Source of the DNA: Deltaproteobacteria bacterium
GTDB lineage: Bacteria; Myxococcota_A; JAADFL01
Direction of reading: 5' to 3'
DNA: 64,000 nucleotides
Assembly: GCA_013152945.1 (NCBI GenBank)
Contig: JAADFL010000018.1
Span: 3,778-67,777 of the forward strand
The notes beneath the pieces were generated by a model. That model ran no database searches, had not been told where the DNA came from, and saw nothing but the letters and a program-made list of their open reading frames with translations. This document shows positions 7,809 to 16,137 of this stretch, one piece after another; within the stretch, counting starts at the first letter, position 1, and each line of letters begins with the position of its first letter. The translations under genes were made by a program, and so were the position numbers.

Positions 7809-10160
7809 ATGCAGCAGAAAAAAAGCCGGTTAATTAAATCTGTATTCACGGGTATTCATGCTCTGTTTGCTTTAGTTTTATTTTTTACAGGTTGCTCGGT
7901 CAACCGGGGCAATGGGGACAACGGCAAAAAAGAAGAGCCCTTCCCTGATGACTGCGTGGAAATGACGAATGTGTTCCAGGGCACGGGAGGCGAAGGATTC
8001 TCCACCGGACAGGTGACTCCAAGTGCGTGCAGGCCATTCGGCCCCATGAGAGTAGGCCCGAACACTTCAGGTAAGAACGGCGCATTTCAGGCCTATCATT
8101 TTTCCGGGTACTACTACCCGGACGAATACTCTTTCGGCATCGCCCATGTCAGAATGAGTGGAATCGGCGGAAGCGACCAGGGAAACATACTGTTCCAGCC
8201 GCTCTTCGACATGGATGAATCCGACACCAGGGAAGCCGGGTACAAACGCAAGATGGACAAGAAATCAGAACAGGCGTCGCCCGGTTACTACAAGGTAAAG
8301 TATGAGCAAGGAATAACCATAGAGCTTACCGCCACCAGGCATTGCGCATTGCACAACTATACTTATGAAAACGAGGCAGGCGAACCATGCCTGCTAATAG
8401 ATGCCGGCGCAGCGGTTCCAGGAAGCCATGTTACGGATTGCGAGACCACCCTTGATCCCAAGGGCAAGACTATATATGGATGGGCCTTGAACAAGGGCGG
8501 ATTGAGCGGAAGGTACGGCGGGTTGAAGGTTTTTTTCCGGTTAAAGCTCGACGGCGCCGACATCTCAAGGTATGGAGCTTTCGAGCCCGGTTCCCTGCAC
8601 CCGGATGAAACCCACAGCAGGGGGAGTGGCGGAATCTATGTCTGCTTCAAAAAACAGGGGGCAGGCACAACCAGCGTAACAGCAAGAGTAGGCATCTCGT
8701 ACGTGGACCAGGAGGGCGCAGACAACAATCTTAAGGCTGAAACATCGGGCCTGACATTCGAACAGGTCAAGGCCGATGCAGCAGCGGAATGGAAGAAAAT
8801 GCTCTGCCGGATAAAGGTAATCGGCGGCACAAAGGATCAGCGCCGAATATTCTATTCATCGCTGTACCACTCATTTATTATGCCTACTGTTTTCGAAGAT
8901 TCCGATTCCAGGTACATGGGTTTCGACAACAAGATCCATAAGGCGTACGGTTTCACCTATTATACGGACTTCTCCTTGTGGGACACGTTCAGGACACTTC
9001 ATCCGCTGCTTGCCCTGCTACTCCCTGAGCGACAAAACAACATGCTTCAGTCACTGGTCACTATGTATGAGCAAGGAGGAGCCATGCCCAGGTGGCCCCA
9101 GGGGACGGGGTACACAGGGTCCATGATCGGTTCTCATGCAGACGCGGTATTTGCCGACAGTATAGTAAAGGGTCTGACAGGCTTTGACGTGCAGACAGCT
9201 TACAAGGGTATCAGGGCATCTGCGACCGGCGTGGTAGATCCTGTCGGGAGGGGCGGTATCGAAGATTACCTGTCCCTGGGGTGGGTGCCTGCGGACAAGG
9301 AGGGCAGTAGCGTATCCAGGACAATGGAATTCTCTTTCGACGATTTTTGTGTTGCCCAGGTCGCAGAATACCTTGGCGCCAAAGAAGACATGGACATTTT
9401 CCTGCAGCATTCGGGCAATTACAAAAACCTGTTCGATCCTGACAAGGGCTTTTTCAGGGGCAGGAACTCGGACGGCACGTGGTTTGACCAGGGAACCGGC
9501 CAAGAATGGGACCCATTGTATTTTTCAGATGAGTTCGCAGAAGGAAATGCCTGGCAATACTTCTGGTTCGTTCCCCATGACGTGGCAGGCCTTGCCGAGC
9601 TTGCCGGAGGCAAGGCAAAATTGCTCGCCAAACTTGAGCAATTCTTTGAACTCACAAAGCAGGACTTCGAATCAGGCCGCTCCGATTACAACCTCTTGCC
9701 CAAACCTTACTACTGGCATGGAAACGAACCCGATATACAAGCCGCATACATGTTCTGTGATCTCGGCAGGCCCGACCTGGCACAAAAGTGGAGCAGGTGG
9801 ATCATGGAAAACAGGTACAACCCGAACCCTGACGGTATTCCGGGCAACGATGACTGTGGAACCATGGGTTCCTGGTACGTCTGGAGCGCAATCGGCTTGT
9901 ACCCGGTGGTGGGAAAACCGTACTACTACCTGATTGCTCCCCTGTTCCACAAGGTCAGTATTGAACTTGGCGACAAGACACTGACCATTGTAAAGGAATC
10001 CATTGATGGTGATGGTGACGGTGATGAATACATCCAGTCAGCAACCCTGGACGGGCGGGATCTGCAAGGCCCGTTCATCAAGCATTCAGACGTCTTGTCC
10101 GGCACGGTACTGAAAGTCAAAGTCGGTTCCGAGCCGTCATCCTGGGGAACCGGGAATTAA
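7809..10160 (+). CDS. GH92 alpha-mannosidase-like lipoprotein
   Basis: The open frame begins at 7437, but the real start is the ATG at 7809: AGGGAG lies just before it and a lipoprotein signal follows (HALFALVLFFTGC). The product is 783 residues, normal for glycoside hydrolase family 92, calcium-dependent exo-alpha-mannosidases. Family blocks seen include FSGYYYPDEYSFGIAHVRMS, GIGGSDQG, YSSLYHSFIMPTVFED, YTDFSLWDTFRTLHPL, GGAMPRWPQGTGYTGSMIGS, HADAVFADSIVKG and GNDDCGTMGSWYVWSAIGLY. Members trim mannose from glycans or yeast mannan; an environmental polysaccharide or glycoprotein is the likely target. A short Asp-Gly run (DGDGDGDE) near the C-terminus may bind calcium. The gene stands alone on its strand and ends with the motif AGCCGTTGCC right after the stop. 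Confidence 0.92.
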   Translation: MQQKKSRLIKSVFTGIHALFALVLFFTGCSVNRGNGDNGKKEEPFPDDCVEMTNVFQGTGGEGFSTGQVTPSACRPFGPMRVGPNTSGKNGAFQAYHFSGYYYPDEYSFGIAHVRMSGIGGSDQGNILFQPLFDMDESDTREAGYKRKMDKKSEQASPGYYKVKYEQGITIELTATRHCALHNYTYENEAGEPCLLIDAGAAVPGSHVTDCETTLDPKGKTIYGWALNKGGLSGRYGGLKVFFRLKLDGADISRYGAFEPGSLHPDETHSRGSGGIYVCFKKQGAGTTSVTARVGISYVDQEGADNNLKAETSGLTFEQVKADAAAEWKKMLCRIKVIGGTKDQRRIFYSSLYHSFIMPTVFEDSDSRYMGFDNKIHKAYGFTYYTDFSLWDTFRTLHPLLALLLPERQNNMLQSLVTMYEQGGAMPRWPQGTGYTGSMIGSHADAVFADSIVKGLTGFDVQTAYKGIRASATGVVDPVGRGGIEDYLSLGWVPADKEGSSVSRTMEFSFDDFCVAQVAEYLGAKEDMDIFLQHSGNYKNLFDPDKGFFRGRNSDGTWFDQGTGQEWDPLYFSDEFAEGNAWQYFWFVPHDVAGLAELAGGKAKLLAKLEQFFELTKQDFESGRSDYNLLPKPYYWHGNEPDIQAAYMFCDLGRPDLAQKWSRWIMENRYNPNPDGIPGNDDCGTMGSWYVWSAIGLYPVVGKPYYYLIAPLFHKVSIELGDKTLTIVKESIDGDGDGDEYIQSATLDGRDLQGPFIKHSDVLSGTVLKVKVGSEPSSWGTGN

Positions 10161-10292
10161 AGCCGTTGCCCGTGTTCCTCTCACAAGCCTATTTAGGCTT
10201 GATTGTTTTTCCGGCCGAAATGGCCTATATGGAGGCTATGGCGTTGCCAGGAGGACGAAATCCTATTAAAAGATGTAACAAGGAGCATGGTG

Positions 10293-10532
10293 ATGGAATC
10301 CAAAGACAGCGTAAACTGGGAAAAGGTGGACGAGGTTGCCCTGGCCTTACTAAGCCTGACGCTTATCGAGGATCGCGTCTGGAAGGGCCTTGATTGGGAC
10401 ATCATGGATCGGCTTCATGAAAAGGGCTGGATATCGAACCCGAGAAGCAAGGCAAAGTCTGTGGCGGTCACTCAAGAGGGCCAGGAAAGAGCAAGAGAGT
10501 TCTTTAAGAAGCACTTCATGTCGGATGCATAG
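10293..10532 (+). CDS. DUF6429-like small protein
   Basis: A protein of 79 residues. AAGGAG at 10280-10285 sits seven bases before the ATG at 10293 (MESKDSVNW), which I prefer to the ATG two codons upstream that almost touches the ribosome site. The pattern KVDEVALALLSLTL...WKGLDWDIMDRLHEKGWI...KAKSVAVTQEGQERAREFF matches my memory of the DUF6429 family, small winged-helix-like proteins of unknown function. It is soluble, with no signal peptide and no cysteine. There is no obvious operon partner: 132 bp separate it from the mannosidase, and the next gene is convergent. A 14-bp palindrome (AATCCG-GT-CGGATT, 10536-10549) follows the stop. Confidence 0.75.
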   Translation: MESKDSVNWEKVDEVALALLSLTLIEDRVWKGLDWDIMDRLHEKGWISNPRSKAKSVAVTQEGQERAREFFKKHFMSDA

Positions 10533-10641
10533 CAGAATCCGGTCGGATTAAATCCGGGAACGAGCTTGCCAAGACAAATGGAACTCAAAAATGTAATGGA
10601 AAGGTGTTGTTGCCGCCGGACCTGTATTAGTTATACTTGAC

Positions 10642-12213
10642 CTACAGCCTGCCGCTTTCCTGCACCATCCTTTTCAATGTCTCCCGGTCGACGCCGTTTT
10701 CCGACAGGGCCGCGCCCATGGATACGAGATCCTCGATTGTTCCAGGCAGTCTCCATGTCCAGTTTTCCCGGCTCGAGGTCCCGGGAACATTGATGCGATC
10801 AGGCACGGCCAATAGGTCCTGGATCGGCATGATTGCAAGACAGGAGCCGGATTTGTACAGCACCTCCAGAATCGATTCATGTACCTTCCTGCAAAATCCC
10901 AGGCCGGCCGAATCCGACCTGCCTTTCAATAACGGCAAGTTAAAAAACAATCTTTTTTCATTTTCACTTAGCATTTCCCACCATATTGCAAGTGGTTCTG
11001 TATCGTGGTTTCCGGAAGCGGCTATGGAAAGTACTGGGTACCGGGCGGGATCTTTGAATGCATCGCCGTCCCTTTCCCAGCGTAACACCTTGTACCCGGG
11101 AATTTCTAGCCCGGCCATGCACTCCCTTACAAAATCAGGTATGACTCCGAGGTCTTCCGCAACAATGGCCCCGCCCTTCGATGCATCCCTCATGGCCAGG
11201 AGCACCGCTTTGCCTTGCTCTTCCTGGCTCTTCTTGTTGGAAGGCCTGAAATGGGGTTTTCCATTCAGCCTTGGAATAGTCCAGGTCCTGAACATCCCGA
11301 CCACGTGATCCACCCTGAACAGATCGAACAAATCAGATGCCCTGGCAGCCCTTGCACGAAACCATGAATAGTCGTCTTGTTGCATCTTGTTCCAATTGTA
11401 ACCCGGCAAGCCCCAGTTCTGACCCGTGTTGGAATACTGGTCCGGTGGAGCACCGGATTCCACTTCCAGGTCAAACAGGTCCTGGTGGGCCCACACGTCC
11501 GCGCTGTCCCTCGAAACCGTAAAGGGAAGATCCCCCATCAGGAAAATGCCCTGCCTGCTTAGTTCGGCCCGGGCCGATAACCATTGCTCGTGGGCGAGCC
11601 ATTGCCCGAACCGGTGCACAAAAATTCTGTTTTCCATTTGTTCAACCAGGCTGGAATCAATACAGAGAGGACCATGCTTCTGGCCTTCACTCCAATCTTC
11701 CCAACCTGCATGGTTGTTCGACTCTTTCAAGGCGGAATACAGGCAGTACGGATCCAGCCACTGCTGTTGGCTTACACAAAACTCCTTAAACCGCCGCCCT
11801 TTTTGTGTCAGGTGAACCAACTCGTTTTTCTTGAATCTCTCGGCTACTGATGCAAGCAATGATTTCTTTGCAACACGAACAGCCTTGTAATCCACTCGTT
11901 CACAATTTCCTGCAGAAAGTCCGGCATCGGAGAATGCCTTGCCTACTTCGTCTTCTCCAAGTTCGGGCAAGCCCGAAAAAGACAAGTAGACAGGATCAAT
12001 GGCAAACGCCGACACAGCCGAATAAGGGCTGGTCTCAAAATCTCCCATGTCGAATATAGGCAGGACCTGGATCACGGTCTGCCCCATTGATGCGAACCAT
12101 TCACCAGCCTGTGCAAGGTCAGGAATTTCTCCAATAAAAGGGCTATTGCGTGTACGCAGCGAAAACAAAGGAACAATTACGCCTGCCCTCTTCTCTTTGA
12201 AATTCAAAGGCAT
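10642..12213 (-). CDS. malQ: 4-alpha-glucanotransferase (amylomaltase, GH77)
   Basis: A cytosolic enzyme that transfers maltosyl or longer glucan units between alpha-1,4-glucans, used in maltodextrin and glycogen turnover. Its 523 residues match bacterial MalQ. Diagnostic blocks: GDLPFTVSRDSADVWAH, APPDQYSNTGQNWGLP, a catalytic Asp in FRVDHVVGMFRTW, the acid/base Glu in IVAEDLGVIPDFV, and the transition-state Asp in GNHDTEPLAIWW. The start at 12213 (MPLNFKEK) has GCAGGAGG seven bases upstream; the longer frame has no ribosome site. It lies 25 bp after the unknown lipoprotein gene on the same strand, so the two are probably co-transcribed. Confidence 0.93.
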   Translation of the reverse strand: MPLNFKEKRAGVIVPLFSLRTRNSPFIGEIPDLAQAGEWFASMGQTVIQVLPIFDMGDFETSPYSAVSAFAIDPVYLSFSGLPELGEDEVGKAFSDAGLSAGNCERVDYKAVRVAKKSLLASVAERFKKNELVHLTQKGRRFKEFCVSQQQWLDPYCLYSALKESNNHAGWEDWSEGQKHGPLCIDSSLVEQMENRIFVHRFGQWLAHEQWLSARAELSRQGIFLMGDLPFTVSRDSADVWAHQDLFDLEVESGAPPDQYSNTGQNWGLPGYNWNKMQQDDYSWFRARAARASDLFDLFRVDHVVGMFRTWTIPRLNGKPHFRPSNKKSQEEQGKAVLLAMRDASKGGAIVAEDLGVIPDFVRECMAGLEIPGYKVLRWERDGDAFKDPARYPVLSIAASGNHDTEPLAIWWEMLSENEKRLFFNLPLLKGRSDSAGLGFCRKVHESILEVLYKSGSCLAIMPIQDLLAVPDRINVPGTSSRENWTWRLPGTIEDLVSMGAALSENGVDRETLKRMVQESGRL

Positions 12214-12238
12214 CCGATTCCTCCTGCATTTTCCTTGC

Positions 12239-14560
12239 TTATTTAACCTGCTTGCCGGCACCTAAAGAATCACCTTGCGGCAATTCCCGGAGAACCTTGT
12301 AGCTTTCGGCCAGAGCCAATAAGGCCAGGCCTGTTTCCCTGCTCCTTATAACCGGTATCGAATAGTCAATCCTGAACCCCCCTGTCGCCAACCATGATTC
12401 ATCCAACAATGACGCCATGCCTGGATCCCTGTATTGCAAACCGAGCACGAAACGTAATGCCTGGTCCAAGCTCCGATGGATCGCATCCATCTTGAAGGGA
12501 GCCGCCGAGAGCGCAGCCTCCATGGCAATTGCAAGAACAGCCACATTGGGGCCGCAGTCCAATGTCGGCGAGTACACAGGCGGAAATGCGAATCCTCCGG
12601 CTTGTTCAATCGAAGCTCCCCTTGACACAGTCACCTTACAACAGGCTGACTGGATGGCTTCCAAATCAAGCACATCCTCCAAGGTCTCCCTGCCGCCACC
12701 CGGCAACCCTTTCAATTCCATGGCTGCCATCATCACCCATGGTGCAAGATACAAGATCGATCTTGCCGAATCCCGGTCCATCGCGGTTTTTCTCTTTTTT
12801 TTCAACCAGTTGATTCGAGCCTCGACCAGGCGACTCGTGGTTTCGAGAATATCTTCTCCCGTGCTTCCGCTATGGACCAGACGCGCCAAAGCAAGAAGAG
12901 CCAAGCCCTGGGTCGAAAGCCTGAGTTTGGAGGCATTCATGCCGATACCCTCTCTTGCAAGTTCTTCCAGGAGAAACCGGCCCAGCTCAATAGGCGCAGA
13001 CTGAAGCACAGGCATCAAACCATTCTTTTCCTTTATCAAAAGGAGAGATAATAGAGTTCCAGCCGTACCTTCGATTATGCGGTCACGCTCCATTGGATCA
13101 TGGCTCATTGAGCCCCGGCCTTTTCCCCGAACACTGCATGCAAGCCTGCCCTTTGATCCAAGGACACAAAACCTGTTCGAAATCAAACTGTACAGAGCCT
13201 TTGTAAAAAACGGGTGGTTTTCCAGGCCATCGACAGTAAGTGCAGCCTCGAGGGCGCAGAATGTTACAAGTGCTCGCAACCCCATATCGTGCTTAAGCCT
13301 CCAGACAGGCCTGACAGGATCGAGCCGGTACAGATAACCATTGTCCCTTGTACGGTTTCTTTCAAGATATCCGAGTCCAGCCTCGATAGCTCCTGCAATG
13401 GCCCGGGGACTGATATCTATATCATCTTGTGACGGAGCCAACCGGGTCAGTTCCATGACGCTTCCGCCTGGAAGTTTTTCCAGGAAGATCCTGGTCGGCA
13501 GGAACCACAGCTCAAAGTTCTCATCCATCCAGGAATCCCTGCCCAGACCGCCGGATATGCATATTCGATCCAGTTCCCTCCTGACGGTTTCCGTGTGGTT
13601 ACGAAATGAGCCAAGCGGGGTCTGCAGACGAATGTTGCTTCCCTTTTGCATGTCGCGCAGCACAACCGTATGTAATCCGGGATTGATAAAAGTATTCAGC
13701 CGTGACGCATCCTTGTCGAGCACTAATGCAGCAGAGCTTCCAAGTTCGAGGACTATTCGGAAGCGGTCCCGCACCATGGCATTGTATTTTCCCGGAGCGC
13801 CTGACATGGCTCCAATGCTAATTTTTTTTGCGGCTCTAACCAGGGCATTAAGCAGGGTATCTCCCATACCACCGGCCCTTGCCTCCAACCTGGGTTTTCC
13901 TGCAACCGGCTGCATGGAAAAAAGGGAAACAAATGCCATACACATCCCGGGACTACATTGCTCGGCGAGTTGATCTATATCGGGTTCGGCAGGTGTTCGG
14001 CCATTGGCCAAATTCCACGTATATGCAATTATTCTCTTTATGTCCTGCCTGTCCAATCTCGAGTCAGGCCCCACACGGAATAAAAAATTGCCGCCCTTTC
14101 CAATGAGCAAGGGATGAAACCACCCATCCTGCCTGGCTGCATCGACCCGGCGTATGCTGTCTGCCGACGCTGACAGAGGTGTATAGATTATGAACCCAAT
14201 ACCTGATTCATTAAGAACCTGTCCCAGTCTTGAAGGGGTTGATGAAAAAAATTTCCTTGAAAGCAATCCTTTCGAGTTTGACAAGGTCACAAGGCGATTA
14301 CTCACGAGAGGATCCGCGTACTGTTGAGGGTCGGATCCAATCACAAGGATCTTGCCTTTACTCCACTTCAGGAACTCTACCGCTTTTCTCCTGAATATCG
14401 CTGTCGGTGATGAATAGCCGGTTCCCGGAGGAGGTGTATAATTAAAACGTTCATTTGCTCCCTGTTGCAGAGTGCCGGGACAGACTTTGGTGATTCCATC
14501 GCCCTTGTTGCAGGACGACAAGACGAAAATGCTTGTCAAAAAATAGACACCGAACCTCAA
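12239..14560 (-). CDS. Unknown lipoprotein with an alpha/alpha-toroid-like C-terminal half, TTG start
   Basis: The open frame starts at an ATG at 14578, but AGGAGG lies inside it and points to the in-frame TTG at 14560, seven bases further on. The TTG start gives a compact lipoprotein signal, MRFGVYFLTSIFVLSSC, with Cys17 as the lipid anchor, and a product of about 773 residues. Residues 40-330 look alpha/beta (ILVIGSDPQ, GFIIYTPL, KISIGAMSGAPG). Residues 380-770 are a series of paired helices (AIEAGLGYLERN, LRLSTQGLALLALARLV, LALLALAESYKVL) resembling an alpha/alpha-barrel of the terpene cyclase or glycosidase kind. I do not recognise the family and saw no catalytic signature. The downstream malQ suggests a link with glucan metabolism; this is a guess. 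Confidence 0.68.
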   Translation of the reverse strand: MRFGVYFLTSIFVLSSCNKGDGITKVCPGTLQQGANERFNYTPPPGTGYSSPTAIFRRKAVEFLKWSKGKILVIGSDPQQYADPLVSNRLVTLSNSKGLLSRKFFSSTPSRLGQVLNESGIGFIIYTPLSASADSIRRVDAARQDGWFHPLLIGKGGNFLFRVGPDSRLDRQDIKRIIAYTWNLANGRTPAEPDIDQLAEQCSPGMCMAFVSLFSMQPVAGKPRLEARAGGMGDTLLNALVRAAKKISIGAMSGAPGKYNAMVRDRFRIVLELGSSAALVLDKDASRLNTFINPGLHTVVLRDMQKGSNIRLQTPLGSFRNHTETVRRELDRICISGGLGRDSWMDENFELWFLPTRIFLEKLPGGSVMELTRLAPSQDDIDISPRAIAGAIEAGLGYLERNRTRDNGYLYRLDPVRPVWRLKHDMGLRALVTFCALEAALTVDGLENHPFFTKALYSLISNRFCVLGSKGRLACSVRGKGRGSMSHDPMERDRIIEGTAGTLLSLLLIKEKNGLMPVLQSAPIELGRFLLEELAREGIGMNASKLRLSTQGLALLALARLVHSGSTGEDILETTSRLVEARINWLKKKRKTAMDRDSARSILYLAPWVMMAAMELKGLPGGGRETLEDVLDLEAIQSACCKVTVSRGASIEQAGGFAFPPVYSPTLDCGPNVAVLAIAMEAALSAAPFKMDAIHRSLDQALRFVLGLQYRDPGMASLLDESWLATGGFRIDYSIPVIRSRETGLALLALAESYKVLRELPQGDSLGAGKQVK

Positions 14561-14652
14561 ACCCGCTCCTCCTGTCATGTGAAAAACATCCCACAGACAG
14601 GACTATCGGGCAACAAAAGATTAGAGCCGGTGCCCGGGAGAAGATCCAGGGC

Positions 14653-15228
14653 CTAAAGGAAAAAGGTCTGCTTGGCTTCCTGGGCAAGAGCCAGAAAAGT
14701 ACTTACTCCCACCAGCTTCAGATTCGGGTAGTCGATAAGCTCGTCCTTTGAGATACCCATTAAATCCATGGACATCTGGCAAACGTAGATTTTTACGCCG
14801 AACTCACCGGCCTGCTTGACCATGTCTTCGAGAGATGGAACTCCATTCTTGTCCATGAGCATTCGTATCATCTTGGGACCCATTCCGGCCATGTTCATCT
14901 GCGACAGCTTGAGTTTCCTGGTCCCCTTGGGCAGCATCCATCCAAACATCTTACCGAGAAAATTCTTCTTTGCCTTCTTTGCAGAATCCCTGAGGGCGGA
15001 TATGGACCAAAAGGAGAAAAACAGATGTACTTCCATGTCATAGGCGGCAGCGCCGAGCGAGATGATAAAGGCAGCCAGTATCCTGTCCAATGAACCGCTG
15101 ATAATGCCTATTGCCAGGGAATCCTTTGGAGCAGACTCTTTTAACTCCTGTACTTCGGAAGAAAGCCTTTCCATTGTTTTTTGAAGATCTTGAACCAGCG
15201 TCCCTGTTTCACCCGTTTCCTTAGCCAT
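14653..15228 (-). CDS. DsrE/DsrF/DrsH-like protein
   Basis: A protein of 191 residues. I chose the ATG at 15228 (MAKETGETG) because GGAGGT lies five bases before it; the longer frame runs through the promoter palindrome. After a short coiled-coil N-terminus (about 10-35) comes a DsrE-like Rossmann-type domain: LAIGIISGSLDRILAAFII, DMEVHLFFSFW, MLMDKNGVPSLEDM, KIYVCQMSMDLMGI and LVGVSTFLALA. The single Cys in VYVCQ-type position matches the sulfur-relay or regulatory Cys of the family. Members take part in sulfur transfer or act as peroxiredoxin-like accessory proteins. No dsr genes are nearby, so a role in persulfide handling is only inferred. A large palindrome overlaps its likely -10 box. 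Confidence 0.82.
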   Translation of the reverse strand: MAKETGETGTLVQDLQKTMERLSSEVQELKESAPKDSLAIGIISGSLDRILAAFIISLGAAAYDMEVHLFFSFWSISALRDSAKKAKKNFLGKMFGWMLPKGTRKLKLSQMNMAGMGPKMIRMLMDKNGVPSLEDMVKQAGEFGVKIYVCQMSMDLMGISKDELIDYPNLKLVGVSTFLALAQEAKQTFFL

Positions 15229-15263
15229 TGCAACCTCCACTTTGAAAAACCACCTTGTCAACG

Positions 15264-15307
15264 TGCGAAACAGTATCGTATATACGCCTTGTTTCGCAAA
15301 ATCGCAA
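15264..15307 (-). promoter_or_regulatory. Promoter of the DsrE-like gene with a 35-bp operator-like inverted repeat
   Basis: On the minus strand TTGCGA (15307-15302) and TATATA (15284-15279) are 17 bp apart, a good sigma-70 pair. The -10 sits inside a perfect ten-base palindrome (CGTATATACG, 15277-15286), itself flanked by perfect nine-base arms TGCGAAACA (15264-15272) and TGTTTCGCA (15290-15298). The arrangement suggests tight repression by one dimer or two cooperating dimers. Confidence 0.6.
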
Positions 15308-15434
15308 ATAACACAATAAGCCAACAAGAACAACAAATAATTCTCAATCATTGATTTTTCCGACTGCCATAGGCTATTGAAACAGGACGACAAGTTATTG
15401 TTTCAACGGCTGTAAAAACCTTGGAGGCATACAA

Positions 15435-16055
15435 ATGGAAAAGCATTTTATTGCATTTGCCGGCAACATAGGCTCGGGAAAGACTACTGCAGCCAAGATA
15501 TTAAGCCAAAACCTGGGCTTCGAATTATTCGACGAGCCGGTGATAGACAACAGGTTCCTGGCTCATTATTACGCTGATATGACCAGGTGGTCCTTTACAC
15601 TGCAAATGGAGTTCCTCATCAAGAGAGTCAGGCACCATGAACTAATAGACAAGGTTCAGAAGTCCTGTGTACAGGACAGGACCTTGTACGAGGATCCGGA
15701 GATATTCGCCAAGTACCTGCATGGACTGGGTCATATGAACGATGATGAATTGGACCTTTACTTCGAATACTTCAACAGACTAAACAAAGAATTGGTCAGG
15801 CCCGATCTCATAGTGTATCTTTCGGTTGAAGACATTTCGATATTGGTTGCCAGGATCAAGAAAAGGGGAAGGAAAGAAGAGCAGGGAATCAAGGAAGAAT
15901 TTCTCAAGGGACTGGCCGCCTATTACTCGGTCTTTCCCCAAGTCTGCAATAACAAGTACGGGTTGAAGGTTGTAAGCTTCGATGTCTCCAGGATGGACAT
16001 CCGCTCAGAACAGGGGAAAAAGGCATTATTGGAAGCAGTTGAAAAAGGGCTTTGA
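15435..16055 (+). CDS. Deoxynucleoside kinase
   Basis: A protein of 206 residues of the dNK/dGK/dAK family, which phosphorylates deoxyribonucleosides for nucleotide salvage in the cytosol. The P-loop is AGNIGSGKTT near residue 10. The acceptor-binding region has FDEPVIDNRFLAHYY and the QMEFLIKRVRHHE helix; the DRS-like motif is QDRTLYEDPEIFA, and the LID-type arginines follow in RIKKRGRKEEQGI. GGAGG ten bases before the ATG supports the start. Deoxyguanosine/deoxyadenosine specificity cannot be fixed by eye. It is divergent from the DsrE-like gene across the palindromic promoter region. Confidence 0.88.
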   Translation: MEKHFIAFAGNIGSGKTTAAKILSQNLGFELFDEPVIDNRFLAHYYADMTRWSFTLQMEFLIKRVRHHELIDKVQKSCVQDRTLYEDPEIFAKYLHGLGHMNDDELDLYFEYFNRLNKELVRPDLIVYLSVEDISILVARIKKRGRKEEQGIKEEFLKGLAAYYSVFPQVCNNKYGLKVVSFDVSRMDIRSEQGKKALLEAVEKGL

Positions 16056-16137
16056 GATTTTTTTTCAAAAAGTACGGCTTCGTAAGAATTCAAAAGGGAC
16101 GTTCTGGAATAGTACATTCCGATCCCCATACAAGCCG

